Source: Planctomycetota bacterium
GTDB lineage: Bacteria; Planctomycetota; Phycisphaerae; Phycisphaerales; SM1A02
Length of the DNA stretch: 64,000 bases
Assembly (NCBI GenBank): GCA_026386795.1
Contig: JAPLMU010000062.1
Span: 1-64,000, forward strand
Direction of reading: 5' to 3'
Shown: one piece after another, positions 37,900-47,924 of the stretch
How positions within the stretch are numbered: the stretch's first letter is position 1
How the letters are laid out: the number at the start of each line of letters is the position of its first letter
Translations under genes and position numbers: made by a program
The notes under the pieces: model-generated
Database searches by the model: none
What the model was told of the DNA's origin: nothing
The model's input: the letters and a program-made list of their open reading frames with translations, nothing else

Positions 37900-39618
37900 T
37901 CACGTTGCCAGGCGAACGTCCTGAACCACAAGTTGCACGCGGCGCACCCCGCGATAAACCTCGATGGACGGCTTCACAATCAGGTCGATTGGAACGCCCT
38001 GCCGCACCATGCTCGAGCGATCGACCGCGCTCCACCAGATGCAGCGCGAGCCGCCAGGAAGGAAAAACTCCACATGGTTCTCCGCCGAACCAAAGAGTGT
38101 CGGAGCAGATACCGGCCTGACATTGCGAATGAGAAATGCCGGCTCTGGGTTGCCACGACCGAACGGACGAAGAATTTCCAGTGGTTTGAGCTCGGTTGCC
38201 GTCATTTCCGCTGGCTCTGCCTCTGCGTCGTAGCGGCGAATTGGCCCAACCGCTGCGCCAGCTGTGACAGCAACGCACGCAGCACTCATTCGGCGCGCAA
38301 ACTCAGCGACATCCTCCGCGCGGACCGTGAGGCCCACTGCAAATGCGTGACCTCCGCCGCGAATCATGAGGTCCGATGCAACCCGCTTGACGATCGCCAA
38401 CATATCTATGCCTTCAACACTCCGGCCACTGCCCTTCGCGGTGCCGTCAGTGCGTAGCGCCATAAGAATGGCTGGCTTCCCATGCCGCTCGGCAATCTTG
38501 GCCGCCACGATTCCAACAACGCCCTCGTGCCAGCGGTCATCCGCAAGAACGATAGCTCCAGCATCAGCAATCGCCGGATCCGCATCGATGCGCTCACACG
38601 CCTGCTCGAAGTACAACCGATCCATCTTCCGACGCTGTTCGTTGAGATCTGCCAGCGTCTTGACGATGGCGCGCGCACGTGCGGGATCTTCAGTGATCAG
38701 AAGTTCAACCGCTTCCTTTGCATGGCCAAGTCTGCCGACTGCATTTAGTCGTGGTCCAAGCCGAAATCCAACATCGGATGCGTCTACACGACGTCCCTTC
38801 TCGATCTCTGCATCGTCAAGAAGTGCACGCAATCCAGCCACTTCGACGGATTGAATCGTTGCCAGACCGCGCGCCACGAAGACGCGATTCTCATCGACAA
38901 GCGGAACAACGTCTGCAATGGAGCCCACAGCCACCATTGGAATGCACGCCATCAACGCGTCTTTGAGTACCACAGCAACATTCTCGCCGCCGCACCACAG
39001 GCGCGCGAATTCCGATGCCACTTTGAAAGCAACCGCCGCACCGCATAAATCAATAAACGGCGCACCTTCGCGCCCCGGCAGTGCCGGATGCGCAATCGCG
39101 ATCGCCTCGGCTACCGAGCCTTCGTCCACATGATGGTGATCAGTGATGAGTAACTCAAGCCCCAGTTCGCGGGCATGTCGCGATGGTCCCAGCGCGGACG
39201 CTCCGCAATCCACGGTCACTACAGTGCTGACGCCATCAGCAGCAAGCGTGGCGAGCGCCGCGTCATTCAGGCCGTATCCCTCATCAATACGATCAGGGAC
39301 ATAGAAGCAGAGATTCGCGTCGGCACGAGCGGCCTTGATCACGCGCCACAGGATTGCCGTTGCTGTGATGCCGTCCGCGTCATAGTCGCCGTAAATGGCA
39401 ACACGCCGACCCGCGCGCACCGCCGATTCGAGGCGTTCTGCTACCGCCGTAGCGCCCGGTAGCGTGCGTGCCTGGTGCAGCAGGTTGGCACGCGGAGCAT
39501 TGAGAAGTTCACGCCCGCGGGCATCCATTGGATACTCCCGCGCGGCCATCACCCGGTCAAGGAGGCTTCCAGACTGGTCTTTTTCGGCCCCCAACCAACG
39601 GCTCTCGATCGCTGTCAT
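37900..39618 (-). CDS. recJ: Single-stranded-DNA-specific exonuclease RecJ
   Basis: RRVAIYGDYDADGITATAILWRVI; STVVTVDCGASA; LELLITDHHHV; ALMACIPMVAVGSIADVVPLVDENRVFVARGL; RGGGHAFAVGLTV. Confidence 0.93.
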   Translation of the reverse strand: MTAIESRWLGAEKDQSGSLLDRVMAAREYPMDARGRELLNAPRANLLHQARTLPGATAVAERLESAVRAGRRVAIYGDYDADGITATAILWRVIKAARADANLCFYVPDRIDEGYGLNDAALATLAADGVSTVVTVDCGASALGPSRHARELGLELLITDHHHVDEGSVAEAIAIAHPALPGREGAPFIDLCGAAVAFKVASEFARLWCGGENVAVVLKDALMACIPMVAVGSIADVVPLVDENRVFVARGLATIQSVEVAGLRALLDDAEIEKGRRVDASDVGFRLGPRLNAVGRLGHAKEAVELLITEDPARARAIVKTLADLNEQRRKMDRLYFEQACERIDADPAIADAGAIVLADDRWHEGVVGIVAAKIAERHGKPAILMALRTDGTAKGSGRSVEGIDMLAIVKRVASDLMIRGGGHAFAVGLTVRAEDVAEFARRMSAACVAVTAGAAVGPIRRYDAEAEPAEMTATELKPLEILRPFGRGNPEPAFLIRNVRPVSAPTLFGSAENHVEFFLPGGSRCIWWSAVDRSSMVRQGVPIDLIVKPSIEVYRGVRRVQLVVQDVRLAT

Positions 39619-39750
39619 CCCCGCAGGGTATCGGGTTCGCCGGGCGAAGTGATCCCGACGTATCTGGAGCAATATGGGGGGAATTTCTCCGCAGCACCCA
39701 CCTTCGTGACTAGCAGCCGCCACGCCCCGGACTGTAGGCTGACATCACAT

Positions 39751-40380
39751 ATGGACCGCTACAAGACCATCTTGCTCTTCGGAGCGCCCGGAGTAGGCAA
39801 AGGAACGCAAGGCAAGATTCTCGGGCATATCCCCGGCTTCTACCACTTGGCATGCGGCGATGTGTTTCGCTCGCTTGATATGACGAGTGAACTTGGCAAG
39901 GAGTTTTTGGAATGCAGTTCCAAGGGTGAGCTCGTGCCGGACGAACTGACAATTGCGATGTGGAAGCAAAACATCCACGCACAGACCATTCTGAGCATCT
40001 ACAAGCCCCAACAAGATCTCCTCGTCCTTGACGGCATTCCGCGCAGCGCTGGACAGGCAGTGGCACTTGATCCCTACCTTGAGGTATTGAATGTCATCCA
40101 TCTGGTGTGCCGCGATGTAGACGCCATGATCATGCGCATGAGGCGCCGCGCCCTGAAAGAGAATCGCCTCGACGACGCAGACGAGAAGGTCATTCGTAGA
40201 CGCTTTGAGGTATATAAAAAGGAAACCGCACCCGTCCTGAATCACTACCCAACGAGCATCGTCCATGAGGTGGATGCGGTGGGGCCACCAGCAGTGATTC
40301 TGCAACGGATTCTGGAGATCCTTGCCCCAATTCAGGATGGGCATTTCCGGAATCCACTCGCTGGCGATCCGAAATTGTGA
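39751..40380 (+). CDS. adk: Adenylate kinase-like nucleoside monophosphate kinase
   Basis: ILLFGAPGVGKGTQGKILGHIPGFYHLACGDVFR; VLDGIPRSAGQAVAL; RRFEVYKKETAPVLNHY. Confidence 0.85.
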   Translation: MDRYKTILLFGAPGVGKGTQGKILGHIPGFYHLACGDVFRSLDMTSELGKEFLECSSKGELVPDELTIAMWKQNIHAQTILSIYKPQQDLLVLDGIPRSAGQAVALDPYLEVLNVIHLVCRDVDAMIMRMRRRALKENRLDDADEKVIRRRFEVYKKETAPVLNHYPTSIVHEVDAVGPPAVILQRILEILAPIQDGHFRNPLAGDPKL

Positions 40381-40475
40381 GCAAATTTCGTAGCCGCGAT
40401 TTGACAATGCGCGCGGTCAGGCCTTTACTGTGTGTAGTTAGATTTCAGTAGTCACTCCATCCAAGCCCCCGGAAG

Positions 40476-40515
40476 CTCGTTGCGTTGACTTTACGGTCCG
40501 CAACGAGTTTTTATT
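40476..40515 (+). terminator. Rho-independent terminator after adk
   Basis: CTCGTTGCG-ttgactttacggtc-CGCAACGAG followed by TTTTTATTT. Confidence 0.88.
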
Positions 40516-41685
40516 TCAGCGCGACTTTGACTGCGGCACCACGATCGATTCCGGGCGCAACTCTTCGGGAATGAGTTCGCGATATCGCTCTGCTACTGCT
40601 TTGAACCACGCGCGCTCATCATCATTCAGACCAGGTGCTCGAGCCGATGCCTCGAGTGCATCGAGCCGCGCGCGCAGAACAGATCGCACGCCGGCACCCA
40701 AACCCAGCCCATCGGGCCGGGCGAGCTGTTCCTTCAATTGGACGATGTCCGGATGCGAATCAACGGCGATTGATTCGCCAGGCACTTGCTCCACGCGCAC
40801 CATTCGCACTGGCGCGGGAAATGTGTCAAGAAGCAGTTGCGACATGCGGTCACGCCCGGAGTCGAAGATGGGTGAATCCATCCCCCCACCGCCGAACTTT
40901 TCAAGATCAACGCGGGAACCCACCTCAAGTTCCAACTCATGACGAGTCTCGACAGGCCGTCCGTCTGGTCCACCAACCACTCGTCCGACTGCATCACGCT
41001 GGCCACGCATGACCACGAGCCCAATGCGCTCACCAGGACGCTTGGTTTGCACGATCGCCGAAAGTTCCTGGCTCACTTGAATTCGCTTCCCATCAAGTTC
41101 CACAATGCGGTCCCCGGCACGCAGGACCTTCTGCGCTGGCATGTTTGGAATCAGCGCCGTCACAGTAACGCCATCGAATTCACCCATTCGAGGTGCCATC
41201 TGAATTCCCAACGCCCCGCGCGGCGCGTCTTTGATACGCGCGTACCCAATATCAAGAAGTCGCGCATGAGCCTCATAGGAGAGCCCGCCGGGCGTACTAG
41301 AAAGGTGAATCCAAATCTGCTCGTCTGGCACCTTCGGATCGCGGAGTGCAGCGTTTGCGGCCTCGCGCTTGGCAGCATCAGTTGCTCCAAGCGCACGCAC
41401 CATGGCGGTGACCGCTGGATCAGCGACAACCGTACGCATACGCGCCGCTGCCCATGGCGGCGTTTCCTCAGTGGGTAGGAATATTCGATCGAGGCGACCA
41501 GTGCTCCCAACTATCCGGGGAATATCACCGCGCAACTTTCCTTGTGGCAGCGGCTGCTGCGCATCACGCACCGGGGCGTCCTGAATAACCTGAACATTTC
41601 CGAACGCCGACGCCCCGGCGACCGCAATAGCGAGCGCGCCTAACTTCACAGCGCTTCGATGAGCTCGGCGTTCGCTTCGATCCAT
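40516..41685 (-). CDS. PDZ-domain secreted protein
   Basis: Signal-like N-terminus; GALGIQMAPRMGEFDGVTVTALIPNMPAQKVLRAGDRIVELDGKRIQVSQELSAIVQTKRPGERIGLVVMRG. Confidence 0.75.
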   Translation of the reverse strand: MDRSERRAHRSAVKLGALAIAVAGASAFGNVQVIQDAPVRDAQQPLPQGKLRGDIPRIVGSTGRLDRIFLPTEETPPWAAARMRTVVADPAVTAMVRALGATDAAKREAANAALRDPKVPDEQIWIHLSSTPGGLSYEAHARLLDIGYARIKDAPRGALGIQMAPRMGEFDGVTVTALIPNMPAQKVLRAGDRIVELDGKRIQVSQELSAIVQTKRPGERIGLVVMRGQRDAVGRVVGGPDGRPVETRHELELEVGSRVDLEKFGGGGMDSPIFDSGRDRMSQLLLDTFPAPVRMVRVEQVPGESIAVDSHPDIVQLKEQLARPDGLGLGAGVRSVLRARLDALEASARAPGLNDDERAWFKAVAERYRELIPEELRPESIVVPQSKSR

Positions 41686-42686
41686 GCGGTCTTTCGTTCA
41701 ATGAATTCCAAGAAGCCGTCCGCGCGGAGATGCGCAAATCGACCCGTGCGGGCAATCGGCACGATGCTCTCGAGCGTGCACGACTCAATCATAAGCCAGG
41801 GCAGCGCCTTTCGTTCCTCCGGCTGGAGCATTGCGCCCATGCCATGACCGATGCCGGATACCACCGCTGCCATGCGCCGCACATCAAGTTCAGCGCGCCA
41901 ACCCTCAACTGGAACCCCCGCAATTGGATCATTTCCAAAGTGAACCAAGGCATTCGCCGCTTCGCAGGCGCGATAGTCAAGGCGGGCGCTGTCAAAGTCA
42001 AGAAGTGCCCGCACCGTTCCAGCATCAAACAACGCATTGCCGGGATGAGTATCGCCGTGCACACAGATGCGAGCGGACGGGTCGAGGCCGAGCGCTTCGA
42101 CGCACGCATACGCACGCGTTCCCCGCTCGAGCAACGCTTCGGTGGTTGTACGGAGGGCGGCTTCATTAGTATCGGGGTCAGCCCGCATTGCCGCGGCGAC
42201 GATTGGCGCGGCTGCACCCTCGAAGGTGCCCGCGCGGTGAAATGAAATCGCCGGCACATGCGCACCAGGAATGAATGAACGCGAAGACTTCAGCATGCTT
42301 CCAAGCGCTGCACCCATCGCCGCTGCTTCCACCAATTGTTGCGACCAGCGAGTGCCATCAACCCACTCAAAGAGTTCGTATGTTCCTAAGGGACCAACCA
42401 CCGCAGTAGTCCCTGAAGCCGTGCGCACAAGGCGCGGCACGGGGACTCCGGAATCAGAGAGATGCAATTGAAACGCATGCAGAAATGACAAGCGATCCGG
42501 GCCGCCCATGTCCGCCGCGCGGCGCTTCAGCATGAACCGACCGCCCGGCGTGCGCAGACTGCTTTTTGCACTATTGCGCGATCCGCGCCCGATCGGCTCA
42601 GCCTCAATCGGACGCCGAAGACCGAACTGTCGAGAAACTTCACGCACTTCCTCAAGAGAGAGGAGCTGGCGCTGATGAGCTTTCAT
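41646..42686 (-). CDS. APH/HSK2-type phosphotransferase
   Basis: ICVHGDTHPGNALFDAGTVRALLDFDSARLDYRACEAANAL (Brenner-like HGDxHxxN and DFD). Confidence 0.82.
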   Translation of the reverse strand: MKAHQRQLLSLEEVREVSRQFGLRRPIEAEPIGRGSRNSAKSSLRTPGGRFMLKRRAADMGGPDRLSFLHAFQLHLSDSGVPVPRLVRTASGTTAVVGPLGTYELFEWVDGTRWSQQLVEAAAMGAALGSMLKSSRSFIPGAHVPAISFHRAGTFEGAAAPIVAAAMRADPDTNEAALRTTTEALLERGTRAYACVEALGLDPSARICVHGDTHPGNALFDAGTVRALLDFDSARLDYRACEAANALVHFGNDPIAGVPVEGWRAELDVRRMAAVVSGIGHGMGAMLQPEERKALPWLMIESCTLESIVPIARTGRFAHLRADGFLEFIERKTAWIEANAELIEAL

Positions 42687-43567
42687 TCAGCGTTCTGTGC
42701 CTGTTCCTTGATGCGATCGATGGCAGTCTTTATCTCCACCACGCGGCGACTGATTTCAACGTCGCCGCTCTTTGAGGCGATCGTGTTCGCCTCGCGCAGC
42801 ATTTCTTGGGCAAGAAAGTCGAGCGCACGTCCTGCAGGTTGCGGGTTTGCAGGCTCAATGATCGAACGGAACTGTTCGACATGTCCGCCAAGGCGGGCGA
42901 TCTCTTCGGCAATGTCGGAACGCTCAGCGAAGATAGCGACTTCGCGAATCACATCCGCGTCGCTCACGGTCGAACCTAACTCCTTCAGTGCCGCGGCGAG
43001 GCGCACACGCAACCGATCCTGATAGCTAGCGACAACTGCCGGCGCCCGAACGCGCACCGCATCGAGGCGCTCTTGAATCTGTTCGCCAAATTCACAAAGG
43101 AGCGCGCGGAGCGCATCGCCTTCTCGCTCACGCATCACGATCAGCGCGTCGCATGCTTCGGACAGAAGTTTCATCACCATGGGGCGGGCTGATTCCGAAA
43201 CTGCGGCGGATCGATCATCAGAAACAACGCCCGGCAGTGCAAGAAGATCTGCAATGCGAATCTCCTGCGATAGGCCTGCAGGCGCTGCGTTGCGAAGTTG
43301 TTCGGCATATGCCTCAAGCGCCGCCACATTGATGCGCGCCACATTGCGCGTAGCGATCTCGGTCCAGCGAATGGTGATCGTTACGCTCCCGCGCGTCAGG
43401 CGGCGCATCACGACTGACTCGATGTCTGGCTCAAGCGCGTCAAAGTCCGAAGGCAACCGCATCGTCGCCTTGAAGAACCGATTGTTCACGGAACGAATTT
43501 CCACAGAACAGCGAGCGCCATCCTGCTCGCGTGCAGCAGAACCGAATCCGGTCATCGATCGAATCAC
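42683..43567 (-). CDS. yicC: YicC family protein (endoribonuclease family)
   Basis: MIRSMTGFGSAAREQDGARCSVEIRSVNNRFFKATMRLP...EEIARLGGHVEQFRSII...GRALDFLAQEMLREANTIASKSGDVEISRRVVEIKTAIDRIKEQAQNAE. Confidence 0.95.
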   Translation of the reverse strand: MIRSMTGFGSAAREQDGARCSVEIRSVNNRFFKATMRLPSDFDALEPDIESVVMRRLTRGSVTITIRWTEIATRNVARINVAALEAYAEQLRNAAPAGLSQEIRIADLLALPGVVSDDRSAAVSESARPMVMKLLSEACDALIVMREREGDALRALLCEFGEQIQERLDAVRVRAPAVVASYQDRLRVRLAAALKELGSTVSDADVIREVAIFAERSDIAEEIARLGGHVEQFRSIIEPANPQPAGRALDFLAQEMLREANTIASKSGDVEISRRVVEIKTAIDRIKEQAQNAE

Positions 43568-43599
43568 TGTGGTGCCTCGCGAATCAGTTCAGGGCGATA

Positions 43600-44094
43600 T
43601 CAGGGAGCAGAGGGAGCTGGTGCAGCCGGTGCTGGCGCAGCAGGTGCAACCGGTGCAACCGGCGCAACCGGTGCAGCAGTCGATGGAGCCGCACTCGCCG
43701 GCGCTACTGGCGCAGGCGCCGCCGCGGGCGCGAGTGGAACAGTCACTGAAGTTGTGCCTGGCTCAGTTGCCGGTGCCGGGGTGGCTGGAATCGAAACTGG
43801 CGCAGTGGCTGCCTGATTCGCAGCGGGCTTCTCTTCTTTACTGCCCTTCTGCAACTTGAGGTCAATGATGTTCAGCGAGATAGCCAAGGCAAGGTAGAGG
43901 CCGAATGCCGTGACCGTTGCATAGGTCAGTGCGTCGCCAGTACGACCGCCGAAGGCCGTGTCAGTACCGCCGCCACCGCCGCCGAATGCCTGTGCGAGTC
44001 CGCCACCTTGCGGCCGCTGGACCAGAATGATCAGGACGAGGCAGACGGAGACAACGAGGAAGAGGATGGTGAGGAGCGTGAATGCGACGCCCAT
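43600..44094 (-). CDS. secG: Preprotein translocase subunit SecG with Ala/Pro-rich C-terminal tail
   Basis: LVLIILVQRPQGGGLAQAFGGGGGGTDTAFGGRTGDALTYATVTAFGLYLALAISLNI. Confidence 0.9.
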   Translation of the reverse strand: MGVAFTLLTILFLVVSVCLVLIILVQRPQGGGLAQAFGGGGGGTDTAFGGRTGDALTYATVTAFGLYLALAISLNIIDLKLQKGSKEEKPAANQAATAPVSIPATPAPATEPGTTSVTVPLAPAAAPAPVAPASAAPSTAAPVAPVAPVAPAAPAPAAPAPSAP

Positions 44095-44106
44095 TGTGGT
44101 AGTCCT

Positions 44107-44907
44107 TCAGTGCCCACTGGCTGCGGACCAAGCCTCCGCCGCGGCGCGGCAGATCGAAGCGAAGTCATCAGCCTTCAGGCTAGCGCCGCCGATCAGCCCC
44201 CCATCGACGTCCGGTTCCACGAAGATCGCCCGTGCGTTCTTCGCGTTGACCGAACCGCCATAAATGATGCGGGTCTGCGCGGCGAATCGAGAATCATACA
44301 GGTCGGCCAACACTCCACGGATCGATGAGTGCATGGACTGCGCATCATGGGGCGTGGCGGTTCGCCCGGTGCCAATCGCCCAGACCGGCTCGTAGGCCAC
44401 CACCACGCGATCGGCGGTCTCGGCAGTGAGTGTCCCGAAACATCCGCGCAATTGCTTCGCCACGACCGCTTCGGCGTTGCCATCATCGCGCTGCGTGAGC
44501 GTTTCACCCACGCAGAGGACCGCCTGGAGCCCGCTTTCGAGCGCGATCGCAAGTTTGCCGTGCAACAATTCATCGCCTTCCGCCAAGCCGTGTCGGCGTT
44601 CAGAGTGTCCAATAATCACGGATCGGCACCCAATATCGCAGAGCATGTCGGCGCTGACTTGGCCGGTGAACGCACCGCTCGCTTCGGCGGCGCAGTCCTG
44701 ACCCCCAAGAAGCACCTGCGAGTGCCCAAGCGTGCGACCCACTGTGAAGAGATAGGGAAACGGCGGATAGACCGCAGCGTCGATCACCCCTTCTACGCCC
44801 GCGGCGACCAATGCGGCAAGAAGTGCGTCGGCAAGCTCTGTGCCGGACGCAAGGTCTGTGTTCATCTTCCAATTTCCGCCGACAAAGGGTCTGCGTGAAG
44901 CGTGCAT
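44107..44907 (-). CDS. tpiA: Triosephosphate isomerase
   Basis: RRPFVGGNWKMNTDLAS; VIIGHSERRHGLAEGDELLHGKL; VVAYEPVWAIGTGRTATPHDAQ; IIYGGSVNAKNA. Confidence 0.96.
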   Translation of the reverse strand: MHASRRPFVGGNWKMNTDLASGTELADALLAALVAAGVEGVIDAAVYPPFPYLFTVGRTLGHSQVLLGGQDCAAEASGAFTGQVSADMLCDIGCRSVIIGHSERRHGLAEGDELLHGKLAIALESGLQAVLCVGETLTQRDDGNAEAVVAKQLRGCFGTLTAETADRVVVAYEPVWAIGTGRTATPHDAQSMHSSIRGVLADLYDSRFAAQTRIIYGGSVNAKNARAIFVEPDVDGGLIGGASLKADDFASICRAAAEAWSAASGH

Positions 44908-45006
44908 TTCCGCAGTCTACGCCCGGAATGGACCGGACCGCCAACTCCGCGCCAGCCTGCCGGCAAGCCAAAGTGCTGCAAGCGCCGTCCATACACTGCG
45001 CCTCCC

Positions 45007-47832
45007 ATGCACACGCCCGCCCGTAATGCCGCCGATGTCCGCCGCGCCTTCCTCGCGTTCTTCCAGGAGAAGGCTGGCCACACCGTTGTGCCATCGAGCC
45101 CGGCGATCCCGTTCGAGGATCCCACCCTGCTCTTCACCAACGCAGGCATGAACCAATTCAAGGATGTGTTCCTTGGCCAAGGAACGCGCAACTACACACG
45201 CGCAGTCGATACGCAGAAGTGCATCCGCGCCGGCGGCAAGCACAACGATCTTGAGGACGTGGGCCGCGATACCTACCACCACACATTCTTTGAGATGCTC
45301 GGCAACTGGTCGTTCGGCGACTACTTCAAAGTGGAGTCGATTGGCTGGGCGATAGAGTTGCTCACCAAGGTGTATGGACTTGACCCGAATCGCCTCTATG
45401 CAACGTGGTGCGCTGGCGATCCGAAGCAAGCGGTCGCGCCTGATGATGAAAGCCGAAATCTATGGCTGAAATACTTGCCAGCTGACCATGTGATTCCTGG
45501 CAGCATGAAAGACAACTTCTGGGAGATGGGCGAGACGGGACCGTGCGGCCCATGCACTGAGATTCACTACGACCGCATCGGCGGGCGCAATGCTGCAAGT
45601 CTTGTCAACAGTGGCGATCCCGATGTACTTGAAGTTTGGAATCTGGTGTTCATTCAGTTCAATCGCGAGCCGGGTGGAAAGTTGGTTCCGCTGCCAGCGC
45701 GCCATGTCGATACTGGCATGGGACTCGAACGACTCGTGAGCGTGCTGCAGGACAAGCGCAGCAACTACGACACCGATTTATTCACACCGATCTTTGATCT
45801 CACCGCAAAGGTCACCGGCGCAAGCGCCTACGCAGGCACGCTCGAAGGCGCCGCAGATATCGCTTACCGCGTCATTGCAGACCATGTTCGTTGCATTGCC
45901 ATTGCTGTAGCCGATGGCGCGGCACCTGGAAGCGAGGGACGAAATTATGTTCTGCGCCGCATCTTGCGTCGCGCCATTCGTGCTGGCCATCAACACCTGG
46001 GCGCGCGCGAGCCGTTCATGTTCAAGCTTGTGCCAGCAGTGATCGAGACACTTGGCGAAACATTCCCGACGTTGGTGCAACAGGCGACGAAGGTTGTGCA
46101 CACCATTCGCGAAGAGGAAATTGCCTTCGGCAAGACACTCGAGCGCGGCATTGCGCTGTTCGACGAAGCCGCCAAGCGCGCGGGTGCAGCAAAGTGCATC
46201 TCTGCTCAGGACGCTTTCAGTCTGCATGACACGTTCGGATTTCCTGTTGACCTCACGCAAGTGATGGCCGAAGAACGCGGCTTCACAGTTGATGTGGCCG
46301 GCTACGAGAAGTTGATGGAGTCTGCACGCGAGCGCAGTCGCGAAGGCGGAAGCAAAGCGGAAGGCATGCGCATGCCACCGCCGGACGCGTTGGAAAAACT
46401 ACGCACCGCGCTGCATATCTCTGGGACCGATGATTCTGGCCGCGATGACCCGAAGCCGACCAATGCGGACATTGCGGCAATCTGGGACGGCAACGCGCTG
46501 ATCAATAAGGCGGTCGAAGAACAACGAGTGGCGCTGATCACGCGCAAGACTCCGTTCTACGCAGAGGGCGGCGGGCAGATTGGCGATGCGGGAATCTTCG
46601 AGATCTCCTCCGAAGCTGGTCGAACCCACCGTTTCAAGGTGGAAGATACGCAACGCGCTGGCGAGTTCGTGATGCACCTGGGTCGACTTGAGCACGGAAC
46701 AGTGGCCGTCAGCGAACGCGCCACACTCACTGTTGAGCGGGGACGCCGCGAACGGATTGCCGCCAACCACACCGGCACGCATCTCATGAATCATGCGCTG
46801 CGCGAGGTGCTCGGCGAGGACGTCGAGCAGCGTGGATCACTTGTATCTGACGATCGGCTGCGCTTCGATTTCACGCATTCCAAGGCCATGAGCGCTGACG
46901 AATTGGCGCGAGTTGAGATGCTTGTCAACGCAGCGATCACGCGCACGATGTTGGTCGATGCAGTGGTTGTTCCGCTTGAACTAGCCAAGGGAATTCATGG
47001 AGTGCGCGCGGTGTTCGGCGAACGCTATCCCGACCCGGTGCGCGTGGTCTCGGTGGGCGCCAAAGTAACGGACATGCTTGCCGAGCCAACCAATCCGAAG
47101 TGGCGGCAATGTTCCGTGGAATTCTGCGGCGGCACACACACGCGTAATTCCGAGGAAGTCCAGCACTTCGCCATCCTGAATGAAGGAGCATCAAGTGCTG
47201 GCGTGCGAAGAATCTTCGCGGTCACCGGCACTGCGGCACATGCTGCAGAAGCAACGGCGACCAACATTGAGTTGCGCCTTGTGGCCGCGCGCAAATTGAC
47301 CGGCGAAGCATTGGCAGAAGAAGTGACAGCAATCGCCGGAGCGCTCGCAGAACTTCCGGTCTCCACTGTATTCCGCCACCGCATGGAACCAGCTGTTGCC
47401 GAACTACGCGAACGGGCCAAAGAATGGCGCAAGGCGCAAGAAGGCGCCAATCGCGACGTCGTTGTGAGTCAGGCTCGCGCGATCGCTGACGAATCGACTG
47501 GCGCAATGATTGTGGCGAGCATCAGCGGTGCTGACCCTGCAGCACTGCTATCGGCACTCAGTGCGGTGCGCGCCAAGCGACCAGAAAGCGCAATTCTGCT
47601 CATGAGCGCCGACGATGCAGAAGGCAAAGTGGCTATCGCCGCTGACGTTCCAAAGTCGATCCAAGACAAAGGCCTCAAGGCCGGAGACTGGGTGCGCGCA
47701 GCCGCAGAAGCATGCGGCGGCAAAGGCGGCGGCAGACCCGACTTCGCGCAAGCGGGCGGCAAAGAGCCAGCGCGTCTACCGGAAGCGTTACGCGCCGCGA
47801 AAGCATTTGCCGGCGCCCGCATTGGTGAATAG
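45007..47832 (+). CDS. alaS: Alanyl-tRNA synthetase
   Basis: DVRRAFLAFFQEKAGHTVVPSSPAIPFEDPTLLFTNAGMNQFKDVFLG; ANHTGTHLMNHALREVLG; CSVEFCGGTHTRNSEEV. Confidence 0.97.
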   Translation: MHTPARNAADVRRAFLAFFQEKAGHTVVPSSPAIPFEDPTLLFTNAGMNQFKDVFLGQGTRNYTRAVDTQKCIRAGGKHNDLEDVGRDTYHHTFFEMLGNWSFGDYFKVESIGWAIELLTKVYGLDPNRLYATWCAGDPKQAVAPDDESRNLWLKYLPADHVIPGSMKDNFWEMGETGPCGPCTEIHYDRIGGRNAASLVNSGDPDVLEVWNLVFIQFNREPGGKLVPLPARHVDTGMGLERLVSVLQDKRSNYDTDLFTPIFDLTAKVTGASAYAGTLEGAADIAYRVIADHVRCIAIAVADGAAPGSEGRNYVLRRILRRAIRAGHQHLGAREPFMFKLVPAVIETLGETFPTLVQQATKVVHTIREEEIAFGKTLERGIALFDEAAKRAGAAKCISAQDAFSLHDTFGFPVDLTQVMAEERGFTVDVAGYEKLMESARERSREGGSKAEGMRMPPPDALEKLRTALHISGTDDSGRDDPKPTNADIAAIWDGNALINKAVEEQRVALITRKTPFYAEGGGQIGDAGIFEISSEAGRTHRFKVEDTQRAGEFVMHLGRLEHGTVAVSERATLTVERGRRERIAANHTGTHLMNHALREVLGEDVEQRGSLVSDDRLRFDFTHSKAMSADELARVEMLVNAAITRTMLVDAVVVPLELAKGIHGVRAVFGERYPDPVRVVSVGAKVTDMLAEPTNPKWRQCSVEFCGGTHTRNSEEVQHFAILNEGASSAGVRRIFAVTGTAAHAAEATATNIELRLVAARKLTGEALAEEVTAIAGALAELPVSTVFRHRMEPAVAELRERAKEWRKAQEGANRDVVVSQARAIADESTGAMIVASISGADPAALLSALSAVRAKRPESAILLMSADDAEGKVAIAADVPKSIQDKGLKAGDWVRAAAEACGGKGGGRPDFAQAGGKEPARLPEALRAAKAFAGARIGE

Positions 47833-47847
47833 AGCAAATACAACGAG

Positions 47848-47924
47848 CCCGCCACGAGCGATTTCGCAAACCCGCCACGAGCCTGTTCCCGAACCCGCCA
47901 CGAGCCTGTTCCCGAACCCGCTCC
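47848..47924. repeat. Short tandem repeat, 23-bp period (CCCGCCACGAGCCTGTTCCCGAA), ~3.3 copies
   Basis: CCCGCCACGAGC at 47848, 47871 and 47894, with a partial CCCGCTCCC at 47917. Confidence 0.85.
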
